NCBI GenBank assembly: GCA_040756515.1
Contig: JBFLYW010000014.1
Span: 22,319-86,318, forward strand
Source: DSXH01 sp020724325
Lineage (GTDB): Bacteria; Bacteroidota; Ignavibacteria; Ignavibacteriales; Melioribacteraceae
Direction of reading: 5' to 3'
Length of the DNA: 64,000 nucleotides
This document shows, piece by piece, positions 42,550 through 51,088 of the stretch (within the stretch, counting starts at the first letter, position 1; the number at the start of each line of letters is the position of its first letter). The notes below the pieces were generated by a model. That model was given only the letters and a program-made list of their open reading frames with translations, had not been told where the DNA came from and did no database searches. A program made the translations under genes and the position numbers.

Positions 42550-44195
42550 AATCTTTTTTCAGAAAATTAAAAACCGTTAAAACTCCGGATGAAAAACACC
42601 GTTTAAGAAAAGAGAGGCTGCTCGCATTAATAAGCGGATTGTTTTTCGGCTTATCATTTCCTCCTTTACCTTTTCCTTACTTAATATTTGTTGCATTAAT
42701 TCCATATTTTTTTGCAATTAGTAAAAGGGAAACATTAGCAGAAATAAACCGGATTACTTATTTAACAGCTTTTGTATTTACAGTTATTACATTATACTGG
42801 GTGGGAAGCTGGACCAAAGAAGCCGATCCTTTTCTTATGATTTCTGGTGTATTATTGATGTTTGTTAATCCGGCAGTCTATTTAATTCCTTCAACAATTT
42901 ATTATTTCTCGAAAAAAATTTTTAGTAAAAAAACTGCATTGATGTTGCTGCCATTCTTTTGGGTTTCTTTTGAGTATGCATATAGTCTAACAGATTTAAG
43001 ATTTCCATGGTTAACACTTGCTAATAGTCTCCCAAAATTTAATTTATTTATTCAGATTGCCGATATCATTGGAGCTTATGGAATTTCATTATTGGTCTTA
43101 TTCATCAATCTCTATTTGTTTTTTACTCTTGAAGATTTTTTAGAGAACAGAATATTCCGTTTGAAATTTATTCTACCGGCAGTTGTAATTTTTATTGTTC
43201 CTGTTCTTTACGGAGCCGTTAGAGTAAAAACATTTAAAATGCCGGAAGAGAATGTTAGGATCGGATTGATTCAACCTGACTTAAATCCGTGGGATAAATG
43301 GCAAGCCGGCAATCTTGATGAACAGCTCGAATTGTATCTTGAACTTTCCCGTAAAGCAGTTAAGAAAAATGCTAAAATAATAATCTGGCCTGAATCTGCA
43401 CTCCCTGTTTATCTATTGGTCGGAAATTATTTCCCTCAGGTAAACAAAATACATAGTTTTGCCGATTCAAATGATGTGTTTATCCTAACCGGAATGCCCG
43501 ACGCCAACTTCTTCTTCGATAAAAATGATGCACCTCCTGATGCAAAATATTCTAAGAATATTAATATGTATTTTGTTTCGTACAACTCAATACTATTATT
43601 TTCACCGCAATCTTCTCAGGTTCAAAAGTATGCAAAAATAAAGCTTGTTCCTTTTGGAGAAAAAGTACCGTTCGTTGAGCACTTACCTTTTTTGGGTAAT
43701 TTAATCAAATGGCAGGTTGGAATTTCCAGCTGGAATGTTGGTCAGAAACAGACAGTTTTCGATTTAGTAGAGGGTGTTCAGTTAAAGGTTGGCAGTGTTA
43801 TCTGTATTGAATCAATTTATCCGGAATTCGTTGCAGGATTTGTTCAGAACGGTGCCAATATAATTGCAGTGGTAACGAACGATAGTTGGTATGGTTACAC
43901 AAGCGGACCATTTCAGCATAAAGAAATCTCTGTATTGCGCGCAGTTGAAAACAGAAGATTTTTAGTTCGTGCTGCCAATGGGGGAATCAGCGCAATAATC
44001 GATCCGCTCGGTAGAACTGTATTGCAGACAAAATTATTTGAAAGAAATGTTTTAATTGGAGATGCCGGCATCAGTAATACGCTTACATTTTATTCGCGTT
44101 ATCCGTTAATAATTCCACTTTTATCTTCGTTGATTTCTGTATTAGTTATTATATTATTTACGATTAGAAAAGCCATAAACAAGGTGAGTTTTTAA
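42546..44195 (+). CDS. lnt: Apolipoprotein N-acyltransferase
   Basis: 549 residues. An N-terminal membrane domain (about 28-230) is followed by a nitrilase-type domain with the catalytic triad E283 ('WPESA'), K366 ('KLVPFGEK') and C420 ('SVICIES'). The late 'NDSWYGYTSGPFQHKEISVL' block is conserved. It adds the third acyl chain to lipoproteins, which matters here given the several lipoproteins in this window. A C-terminal membrane segment ends the protein. Confidence 0.95.
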   Translation: MKSFFRKLKTVKTPDEKHRLRKERLLALISGLFFGLSFPPLPFPYLIFVALIPYFFAISKRETLAEINRITYLTAFVFTVITLYWVGSWTKEADPFLMISGVLLMFVNPAVYLIPSTIYYFSKKIFSKKTALMLLPFFWVSFEYAYSLTDLRFPWLTLANSLPKFNLFIQIADIIGAYGISLLVLFINLYLFFTLEDFLENRIFRLKFILPAVVIFIVPVLYGAVRVKTFKMPEENVRIGLIQPDLNPWDKWQAGNLDEQLELYLELSRKAVKKNAKIIIWPESALPVYLLVGNYFPQVNKIHSFADSNDVFILTGMPDANFFFDKNDAPPDAKYSKNINMYFVSYNSILLFSPQSSQVQKYAKIKLVPFGEKVPFVEHLPFLGNLIKWQVGISSWNVGQKQTVFDLVEGVQLKVGSVICIESIYPEFVAGFVQNGANIIAVVTNDSWYGYTSGPFQHKEISVLRAVENRRFLVRAANGGISAIIDPLGRTVLQTKLFERNVLIGDAGISNTLTFYSRYPLIIPLLSSLISVLVIILFTIRKAINKVSF

Positions 44196-44196
44196 A

Positions 44197-45228
44197 ATGC
44201 AATTAATTGATTTAAGAAGTGACACAGTAACAAAACCCTCGCCGGGCATGCGTAAAGCAATGTTCGATGCCGAAGTGGGCGATGATGTATATAAAGAAGA
44301 CCCAACAGTAAATCGGCTTGAAGAATTTGCTGCTCATCTTCTTGGTAAAGAGGCATCACTCTTTGTCCCAACCGGCGTTATGGGAAATCAAATTTGCTTA
44401 AATGTTCTTACTAAACCTGGAGATGAAGTAATATGCGAAAGACATGCGCACATTTTCCAATATGAATCTGGTTCGCCGGCACGTTTAAGCGGACTGCAGC
44501 TAAGTCTTGTAGATGGAAACAAGAAAGGAATTTTTACAACGGATCAGGTAGAGCCATTGATAAGACCGGCAAGTGCATATTATATGGCGCGCACACGTGT
44601 TATTGAAATTGAGAACACGCATAATAGAGCCGGCGGAACGATAAATCCTATTGAAAATATAAAATCACTTTCGCTGCTGGCTAAAAGTAATAATTTATAT
44701 ATTCATCTTGATGGTGCACGTATCTGGAATGCTTATGTTGAAACAGGAATAAAACCTTCTGAATATGCTTCGCACTTCGATACGGTTTCTTGCTGCTTGT
44801 CGAAGGGATTAGGCGCCCCAATCGGTTCAATTATAGCCGGATCAAATGAGTTTATTAAAGAAGCTTATTCAGTGCGCAAAGCATGGGGCGGAGGTATGCG
44901 TCAGGTTGGTGTAATTGCAGCGGCTGGCTTTTATGCACTAATGAATAATGTAGAACGCTTAAAAGAAGATCATCAAAAAGCTAAATTGCTTGCCAGTAGT
45001 CTGGCAGATTCTAAAAATATAAATATCGACCTCGAACTTGTAGAAACTAATATCGTAATGTTCTCTCCTATTGGAATTTCAATTGAGGAATTTCATTCCA
45101 GGTGCAAGACAAATGGTTTGTTACTTGGTACAGGTAAAGTCGGTGAGGTTAGAGCAGTTACTCACATGGATGTTTCTATCAATGATGTAAAAGAAGCTGC
45201 TGAAATAATTAGAAGTGTTCTTGCCTGA
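44197..45228 (+). CDS. ltaE: Low-specificity threonine aldolase
   Basis: 343 residues. The PLP-binding lysine is K203 in 'SCCLSKGLGAPIGS'. The N-terminal 'DLRSDTVTKPSPGMRKAM' and 'GDDVYKEDPTVNRLEE' and the 'HLDGARIWNA' aspartate motif are typical. It splits threonine or allo-threonine to glycine and acetaldehyde. It follows lnt by one base and ends the era-led run. Confidence 0.94.
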   Translation: MQLIDLRSDTVTKPSPGMRKAMFDAEVGDDVYKEDPTVNRLEEFAAHLLGKEASLFVPTGVMGNQICLNVLTKPGDEVICERHAHIFQYESGSPARLSGLQLSLVDGNKKGIFTTDQVEPLIRPASAYYMARTRVIEIENTHNRAGGTINPIENIKSLSLLAKSNNLYIHLDGARIWNAYVETGIKPSEYASHFDTVSCCLSKGLGAPIGSIIAGSNEFIKEAYSVRKAWGGGMRQVGVIAAAGFYALMNNVERLKEDHQKAKLLASSLADSKNINIDLELVETNIVMFSPIGISIEEFHSRCKTNGLLLGTGKVGEVRAVTHMDVSINDVKEAAEIIRSVLA

Positions 45229-45350
45229 GTAATAAAGTCTATTTGGTATCTTGATCATGTTCTTGCTCTTAATCTTGAACTTTACATGCTGAAAGGTCTG
45301 ATAACCTTGAAGGTCGTGCGAAGCTTTATGAAAATTTTTAGTCCTTCAAG

Positions 45351-45752
45351 GTTGAGAAGTAAAGTGTGTGAAAGATTCGTACAATCTTGAAGGTTTGAAA
45401 ACAATCAAAACTACTCGCTCAACCTTCAAGGTTAGTTAAGTTACCTTCAAGGTTAAGAAGTAAGGTGTGTGAAAGATTCGTACAACCTTGAAGGTTTGAA
45501 AACAATCAAAACTACTTGCTCAGCCTTCAAGGTTAGTTAAGTTACCTTCAAGGTTGAGAAGTAAAGTGTGTGAAAGATTCGTACAATCTTGAAGGTTTGA
45601 AAACAATCAAAACTACTCGCTCAACCTTCAAGGTTAGTTAAGTTACCTTCAAGGTTGAGAAGTAAGGTGTGTGAAAGATTCGTACAACCTTGAAGGTTTG
45701 AAAACAATCAAAACTACTCGCTCAACCTTCAAGGTTGAGAACTCTGCTCTTG
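45351..45752. repeat. Tandem array of about four 101-bp units
   Basis: Units begin at 45351, 45452, 45553 and 45654, spaced exactly 101 bases. Units 1 and 3 share variants (AAAGTGTG, CAATCTTGAAGG) and units 2 and 4 share others (AAGGTGTG, CAACCTTGAAGG), so a 202-base dimer was copied. Each unit carries CCTTGAAGG-type and CCTTCAAGG-type cores that are mutual complements. The final unit is shortened by about 21 bases. Weaker matches to the core lie in 45300-45350. The array lies between ltaE and the thioesterase gene and contains no supported frame. Confidence 0.93.
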
Positions 45753-45779
45753 ATCTTGATTCAGACAAAACAATAATAT

Positions 45780-46244
45780 ATGGAACTTACCTTGGATACA
45801 ACAGAATTCAAACATTTTATAATAGAAACCGTGCGATTTCACGAAGTTGATCTTCTTGGTGTATGTAACAATGCAGTATATTTCAATTACTTTGAAGACG
45901 CACGGATAAAATATGTACAGGACATTAAAAAAAATTATATGCTTAAGGAATTACTGGAGGGAAATTCTTTCTTTATTATGGTTCATAATGAATGCGATTA
46001 TTTTGAGCCGGCTTTCCTTGACGATCAGCTTAAAATTTATAGTCGTGTAAATTTTGTAAAAAATTCCAGCTTCGGCTTTGAGCATATCGTCGAAAAAATT
46101 TCAACGGGGAAGATAATTTCAAAAGGGAGTGGTGTTGTTGTTAATATCAATAAATTTTCCAGAAAGCCATTACCTCTGCCGGATGAGTTTTATAATGCAG
46201 TCAAAGATTATGAGAAAAATGTAAAGGTTCAGAAATCACCCTAA
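45780..46244 (+). CDS. 4HBT-family acyl-CoA thioesterase
   Basis: 154 residues with the hot-dog-fold catalytic region 'VRFHEVDLLGVCNNAVYFNY' (catalytic Asp in the EVD context, near 21). This fits the YbgC/FadM-like group that hydrolyses acyl-CoA. 'YFEDARIKYVQDI' follows as usual. The substrate chain is not assignable. It begins 28 bases downstream of the repeat array. Confidence 0.85.
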   Translation: MELTLDTTEFKHFIIETVRFHEVDLLGVCNNAVYFNYFEDARIKYVQDIKKNYMLKELLEGNSFFIMVHNECDYFEPAFLDDQLKIYSRVNFVKNSSFGFEHIVEKISTGKIISKGSGVVVNINKFSRKPLPLPDEFYNAVKDYEKNVKVQKSP

Positions 46245-46634
46245 TGTAAAAAGAATAATATGCTAATCGATGCTAAAAACAATGTTACCTGTTTCATCCA
46301 ATCCATTTTGAAATGAAAGAACAAATACCATGTGCCAAGCAAAAGTAATTGCCCGTAGAACCAAATCATTAATGAAATTTAAGAAAGGAAATTTCCTGAT
46401 AGATAATAGTTAGTTACACAAAAAAAATTTACTTACCCACTTCAATCGTAATAATAAATGCAAGCTCTTTTTGCATGTCAATAAATTATGTACGGTTCTT
46501 TTATTCCACAATTTACCCTTAAATGTATTTAGGAAACGAAACATTTTCTTAACATCCTGAACAAAATTTTTATGGTGGAATTAAATTATAAATTCTTTAG
46601 ATTGCAAGTGAAATCAAATTTTAGGGGGTAGAAA
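46245..46634. other. Gene-free gap before the exonuclease gene
   Basis: About 390 bases of AT-rich sequence with no credible gene. The only features seen are a 12-base perfect palindrome, AGGAAATTTCCT (46386-46397), and an AGGGGGT ribosome-binding site for the next gene. No terminator hairpin with a T-run is seen. Confidence 0.6.
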
Positions 46635-47321
46635 ATGAATCTAATATGTGATATTGAAACTGTTGGTTGTGAATTTGAATCCCTTTCAGAATCTCAGCAA
46701 GAATTCCTTTTACGTTACATCGATCAGGAACCGGATATAAACATTAAAGAAACCCGGATTGAAGAAATGAAACGGTGTCTTAGTCTCTATCCTTTTACTG
46801 CAAAGGTAATTGCAATTGGAATAATGAACACCGAGACAGAAAAAATAATAGTTTATTATGAAAGTGAATCCGATCAGGATGTTGTTATAGAGATAAAAGG
46901 AATTAAATACAAACCGATGAACGAAAAAAACATGCTTCAAAATTTCTGGCAACATATTTCCAGATCAGATAAAGTAATTACTTTTAACGGCAGGAACTTC
47001 GATATACCATTCGTAATGTTAAGGTCTGCTATTCATCAGATAAAGCCGACTAAAAATTTAATTAAGTATAGGTACGATATTAAAGAACATATAGATCTGT
47101 TAGATCAGCTTACCTTTTATGGTGCAACAAGAAGATTTAATCTCGATTTCTACTGCCGGTCATTTGGTATCGATTCACCCAAATCTAAAGGTATTACTGG
47201 AATGGAAATAAAGGAACTTTATAAAGCCGGTCGTATTAAAGAAATTGCAGTCTATTGCAGCGAAGATGTTAAAGCTACGTATGAGTTGTACAAAATTTGG
47301 AATACTTTTTTAAATATTTAA
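46635..47321 (+). CDS. DEDD-type 3'-5' exonuclease/ribonuclease H-like protein
   Basis: 228 residues. The first acidic pair is in 'LICDIETVG' near residue 6-8, the second aspartate is in 'VITFNGRNFDIPFVMLRS', and the third motif 'YCSEDVKATYELY' near 210 has Tyr four residues before the Asp, the DEDDy form. The family covers predicted PolB-like exonucleases of unknown cellular role. It is a lone gene between unrelated neighbours. Confidence 0.8.
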   Translation: MNLICDIETVGCEFESLSESQQEFLLRYIDQEPDINIKETRIEEMKRCLSLYPFTAKVIAIGIMNTETEKIIVYYESESDQDVVIEIKGIKYKPMNEKNMLQNFWQHISRSDKVITFNGRNFDIPFVMLRSAIHQIKPTKNLIKYRYDIKEHIDLLDQLTFYGATRRFNLDFYCRSFGIDSPKSKGITGMEIKELYKAGRIKEIAVYCSEDVKATYELYKIWNTFLNI

Positions 47322-47351
47322 TGAAACCATTTAATTTGATTTATGGAATAA

Positions 47352-47620
47352 ATGAAGCTCACTAAATCGAACATTATCTATTTTGTACTTATAGTTTGCC
47401 TAATTATCTTTTTGCTAAACCTGTGAATAATAAACTGATTGGAAGAGTAACCGTTGCCGGCTCTGGTGAACCATTGATTGGTGTAAATATTTATCTGAAT
47501 AACTCAACAATTGTTACAGCCACTAACTAAGAGGGATTTTACGGACTTAGCATTCCCAATGGAAGTTTTGAGCTTGTTGTCTCTATAATTGGCTTTCAAC
47601 AGGAGAGTAAGTTTATTTAA
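47352..47620 (+). pseudogene. Truncated, broken carboxypeptidase-regulatory-like domain (TonB-receptor type)
   Basis: An ATG at 47352 begins a signal-like peptide 'NIIYFVLIVCLIIFLLNL' that meets a stop. The next frame (from about 47424) reads 'KLIGRVTVAGSGEPLIGVNI', then 'YLNNSTIVTATN', an in-frame TAA, then 'EGFYGLSIPNGSFELVVSII' and ends. This is the CarboxypepD_reg/plug-preceding domain of SusC-like receptors, without the barrel. At least one frameshift and one nonsense change are present. It sits just before a TonB-like gene. Confidence 0.72.
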
Positions 47621-47665
47621 TTTACCTTCCATTATAAATGTAAAGACAAACACGACGCAAAAAAA

Positions 47666-48289
47666 ATGAAGCTTAAGGAAGACAAATTACACTACGCCAG
47701 GAACTTTGAGTTTGCGCTAATAATAAGTCTGATTACTACTATTACAGTTTTTGTTATTTCACCTGATCTCAATAATACTACTGAGAGAATGCCATATTTT
47801 GATGAACCGCTAATTACGCTTGTCGATATTCCCGATACCAGGCAATCGATTCGATCGAGTTTGTTGCCTCCACCTTTGCCCGGGATCCCATCTCAGTTTA
47901 TTCCAATGGATGAACCTGAAATACTTGCAGATATTTTGATTAAAGATAGTACTAAGGAGATGAGTTCTAGCAGAACAACAGAAAAATCTAATAATTTGTT
48001 AGGTACATCAAAAAAAATATACGAAGCTTCCTCTTTCCCATTCGTCCCCCGCCAAATTCTTGAGGTAGTGCCGGAAAAAATAGATGGTGCAGAAGGTTCA
48101 ATTAGATTAAAACTTCTTATTGGCAAAGAAGGATTTGTAATAAAACATGATATTCTTGATAATACTACAAACAATTCCAAGTGTCTTACATTTGTAGTAA
48201 AGGCTGTTTATAAGTCGCGATGGCAGCCGGTTTTATTCGATGGTGAGAAAATAGATTACTGGTTAGAAAAAACCTACGTCTTTAATTAA
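47666..48289 (+). CDS. TonB-like protein with C-terminal TonB domain
   Basis: 207 residues. An N-terminal membrane segment (about 15-33) is followed by a proline-containing linker ('LLPPPLPGIPSQF'). The C-terminal domain from about 125 has 'RQILEVVPEKIDGAEGSIRL', then 'LIGKEGFVIKHDIL' and 'AVYKSRWQPVLFDGEKIDYW', typical of TonB C-terminal domains. It would transmit ExbBD energy to an outer-membrane receptor. No exbB/exbD is in the window. The upstream pseudogene may be its former receptor partner. Confidence 0.82.
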   Translation: MKLKEDKLHYARNFEFALIISLITTITVFVISPDLNNTTERMPYFDEPLITLVDIPDTRQSIRSSLLPPPLPGIPSQFIPMDEPEILADILIKDSTKEMSSSRTTEKSNNLLGTSKKIYEASSFPFVPRQILEVVPEKIDGAEGSIRLKLLIGKEGFVIKHDILDNTTNNSKCLTFVVKAVYKSRWQPVLFDGEKIDYWLEKTYVFN

Positions 48290-48365
48290 TAATTTTTTTA
48301 CCCGCTAAGTTAAGTTGAATTTCTAAATCAGAAAAAGTAATTTCTTGTCAAGTTTTGGAGGAAGA

Positions 48366-48914
48366 ATGGACTTTACTAAGATGATAAACTTTGTAGAATC
48401 CCACGTAAATATTTTAGCGCGTTCTTATTATGAACAACTTATGAAATCTGAATATATGACTACATATCAAAAGCTTGATGAGGTGAAGGTTATTGAAAGG
48501 GAAGAACTTGTATTTAAGAATTTTATTAATTGGCTTAAAAACGGTGCATCAAATGACGAAGCAGAAAAATATTTTGAGAAAGTTGGTGCCGATAGGTTTA
48601 ATGAGGGGTTTCCGCTTACGGAAATTAATTATGCACTTTATATCACCAAGAAAGTTTTCTGGAGTACTATTGCATGGAAAAAAGAACTCTTCGAAGATTC
48701 TGAGTTCCATCAACTTATTGAATACATGACAATCCTAAATAACTATTTTGACCTCGGCAGTTTTTACTTAATCCGCGGTTATATTAACATGTTATTTACA
48801 AAACTAGATATATCAGATAAACTGACACGCGAAGAAATTCATACAATACTGGTTAGAGGTGCATTCGATGATGATGAACTGGATAAAAGTGATTTCGTGT
48901 GGAGACATGTATAA
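48366..48914 (+). CDS. RsbRD N-terminal-like sensor protein
   Basis: 182 residues from the ATG at 48366 with GGAGGAA upstream; a TTG 21 bases earlier is also in frame. It is wholly helical ('MINFVESHVNILARSYYEQL', 'RFNEGFPLTEINYALYITKK'). That pattern resembles the globin-like N-terminal domain of stressosome RsbR/RsbRD proteins. There is no STAS domain, so it would be an isolated sensor. This assignment is by pattern only. Confidence 0.5.
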   Translation: MDFTKMINFVESHVNILARSYYEQLMKSEYMTTYQKLDEVKVIEREELVFKNFINWLKNGASNDEAEKYFEKVGADRFNEGFPLTEINYALYITKKVFWSTIAWKKELFEDSEFHQLIEYMTILNNYFDLGSFYLIRGYINMLFTKLDISDKLTREEIHTILVRGAFDDDELDKSDFVWRHV

Positions 48915-49030
48915 TAAATATTATTCTACAGATAAGGTTTTTATAAAAAGTTTTTCCTCTTACGTTTGTTCCATTTCTCTTCCCTTTGCAGAAGAAAATA
49001 ATAGATTAATAACTAACAGGAGGTTTTTTT

Positions 49031-49462
49031 ATGAACACAAAGAAATTATTAATTGCCTTCATTGTGGTCTTTATTCTTCTGGAGGTGTCTAAGTATTTAA
49101 TTCATTCTGTAATTCTTGCTTCGACTTATGAAGTTGAAGAAGTCAGCAAAGTCTTCCGATCTATGGAAGACATTGGCAGCAAAATGTGGATTATGTGGAT
49201 AGCAGATTTAATATGGTCTTTCTTTTTTGTTTTCATTTTTGTTAAAGGATATCAAAACAAAGGGATTATGGAGGGTGTGAGATATGGAGTATATATGGGC
49301 TTGTTTGTTCAATTAGTTGCCGCATATGCACAATATACTGTATATCAAATTCCATATTATTTAGCTTTGCAATGGTTCGTATACGGATTTATAATGACTG
49401 TGCTTCTGGGTGTTGTTACTGCAGCAATTTATAAACCTAAAGTAGAATCAACAGAAGCGTAA
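49031..49462 (+). CDS. Four-segment membrane protein of unknown function
   Basis: 143 residues, AGGAGG ten bases before the ATG. Hydrophobic segments are at about 5-27, 53-76, 86-106 and 113-134. No motif was recognised beyond a charged 'RSMEDIGSKMW' and 'NKGIMEGVRYGVYMG'. It may follow the RsbR-like gene in one transcript. It resembles small DUF1761-like proteins in form only. Confidence 0.6.
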   Translation: MNTKKLLIAFIVVFILLEVSKYLIHSVILASTYEVEEVSKVFRSMEDIGSKMWIMWIADLIWSFFFVFIFVKGYQNKGIMEGVRYGVYMGLFVQLVAAYAQYTVYQIPYYLALQWFVYGFIMTVLLGVVTAAIYKPKVESTEA

Positions 49463-49765
49463 ATATTATGCAAACGGGGTTGTATCAAAAGCAGTTTTTT
49501 AATAATAGTACATAATCCCAACATACTTGTTTGCTCCATACAAGCTGAATAGATGAGAATAGATTTTAATATTAGCTCTAATCAGTTAAACCTTCATGCA
49601 GTCGGTGTGGCTGATAGAGCAGATTAGAATGATAAATGAAGATTTTTGAAAATTGCGCAGATAGAATTAACTGCTTTTCGTTGTCGTGCTCTTGTTGGGC
49701 AAGCTGTATTCTGATTAAATACTTTTGGTACATCCTCTTTTTATTTCTAAACTTATAGATATAGG
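49463..49765. other. Intergenic region with MITE-end fragment
   Basis: About 300 bases with no supported gene. GGTTGTATCAAAA at 49478-49490 matches the inner part of the 32350-32479 element's terminal repeat, followed by unrelated AT-rich sequence. A stretch around 49590-49625 (CATGCAGTCGGTGTGGC) is reminiscent of the AGTCGGTAT hairpin in the 22.5 kb repeat, but too weak to assign. Confidence 0.5.
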
Positions 49766-50425
49766 ATGAGTGCTTTAACTTCGTCATCAGAAAAAAGTTT
49801 TTTGATTAATGATATTACCGGAGTAATCCTTTCAGGTGGTAAAAGCTCCCGAATGGGCGTAAATAAAGCTTTATTAAAAATAGACGATGTAACTCTAATT
49901 GAAAAAAGCTACTTATTAATGAAATCCATTTTCCCGAAGGTTATTATTAGTTGTGATGACCACGAGCAGTTTGATTTTATTCAAGCGGAAAAGGTAAAAG
50001 ATGTCTATCAGGGTCTGGGTCCGCTAAGCGGAATTTATTCTTCCTTAAAATCTGTAAACACAAAAAAAATTTTTATAATTTCTGTTGATATGCCTTTTAT
50101 CTTGCCGGATTTAATTCGTTATCTATTAAATTACAAAACCGATGAATTGATTACGGTACCATGTGCAGGGCAAAGGACTCATTATTTGTGCGGATTATAT
50201 AGTAACGAACTAATCCCGGTTTTAGAAAATATATTAGAAGCGAATATCGAAGCCCGGAACAAAAATATAGAGCTTATTAAATCATCTTTAAGTCTTTGGA
50301 ATTTTGCTGAACGAGTTGGTGCAGAAATAGTTGATGTTGAAGAAAAAATATTTTACATGAAAGACCTCTTCTTTAATATCAATACTCCTAAAGATTGGGA
50401 GTATGCAATTGAAAAAATAATTTAA
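49766..50425 (+). CDS. mobA: Molybdenum cofactor guanylyltransferase
   Basis: 219 residues. The nucleotidyltransferase motif 'VILSGGKSSRMGVNKALLKI' is near 19-38, 'GPLSGIYSSL' near 88-97 and 'VDMPFILPDLI' near 109-119. It links GMP to molybdopterin to make the bis-MGD cofactor. No other moa/moe gene or molybdoenzyme is in the window. About 18 N-terminal residues precede the core, so a downstream start is possible. Confidence 0.88.
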   Translation: MSALTSSSEKSFLINDITGVILSGGKSSRMGVNKALLKIDDVTLIEKSYLLMKSIFPKVIISCDDHEQFDFIQAEKVKDVYQGLGPLSGIYSSLKSVNTKKIFIISVDMPFILPDLIRYLLNYKTDELITVPCAGQRTHYLCGLYSNELIPVLENILEANIEARNKNIELIKSSLSLWNFAERVGAEIVDVEEKIFYMKDLFFNINTPKDWEYAIEKII

Positions 50426-50574
50426 AAATTTATCCGATAATCTTAATTCTATAGACACATCCTCCTTTAATTCCCAAAGTCAGAAACTCTCTTGATATTC
50501 ATTCCTAACATTGGTAACTACATAGTTAATATGCACTCATTTCGCAATAAAACCTAATATTTATTTCTGGCAAA

Positions 50575-50602
50575 AAAGTTGATAGTCATAAATATCAACT
50601 TT
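50575..50602. promoter_or_regulatory. 10-bp inverted repeat before the MerR gene (candidate operator)
   Basis: AAAGTTGATA and its perfect complement TATCAACTTT are separated by eight bases and end four bases before the ATG of the MerR-type gene. The location and symmetry suit an autoregulatory operator. No Shine-Dalgarno site remains between the dyad and the ATG. An alternative start at 50619 would give more room. Confidence 0.6.
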
Positions 50603-50606
50603 CAAA

Positions 50607-51059
50607 ATGAGTGAAAAAATGTATTCTACCCATACTAATGATATCCCGGTCTTTACAATAAGCAGTGCGGCAAATCTATTACATATATCAGTACATACAC
50701 TTAGAATGTATGAAAGAGAAGGTTTAATAATCCCGTTTAAGAAGGAAAGTAACCAAAGATTGTATTCAGAAAAAGATTTAGAGAGAATTAGATGCATTAG
50801 AAAAGCAATTGCGGAAGATAAAATGGGTATAGATGGAATTAGAAAAATGCTCTCTCTTATTCCTTGTTGGGGAATAATTAATTGCCCAAATAAAGAGAGA
50901 GTTGAGTGCAAAGCATATTTAGGATATGCTAAGCCGTGTTGGATGTTTAAACATAAAGACAATGTTTGTGAGGATAAAAATTGCCGTGAATGTGAAGTCT
51001 ATTCATCATTTGGAGATTGTAAAAGCATTAAAGAAAAATTGAAAGAACTTATTCATTAA
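50607..51059 (+). CDS. MerR-family regulator with a cysteine-rich C-terminus
   Basis: 150 residues. The N-terminal winged helix reads 'FTISSAANLLHISVHTLRMY', then 'EREGLIIPFKKESNQRLYSE' and 'DLERIRCIRKAI', typical of MerR. The C-terminal ~65 residues carry eight cysteines ('PCWGIINCPNKERVECK', 'KPCWMF', 'NVCEDKNCRECE', 'GDC'), suggesting a zinc, iron-sulfur or thiol-redox sensor. It precedes, by 29 bases, a sulfur-relay gene cluster that it probably controls. Confidence 0.82.
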   Translation: MSEKMYSTHTNDIPVFTISSAANLLHISVHTLRMYEREGLIIPFKKESNQRLYSEKDLERIRCIRKAIAEDKMGIDGIRKMLSLIPCWGIINCPNKERVECKAYLGYAKPCWMFKHKDNVCEDKNCRECEVYSSFGDCKSIKEKLKELIH

Positions 51060-51088
51060 GATTTATTAATCAATCATCAGGAAACATA

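Noticed and set aside
45351..45752. Possible CRISPR array
   Set aside because: The units abut directly at 101 bases with no unique spacers and no cas genes nearby.
46330..46416. A 28-codon open frame starting at an ATG in the gap before the exonuclease gene
   Set aside because: No ribosome-binding site and no recognisable family; chance occurrence in AT-rich DNA is likely.
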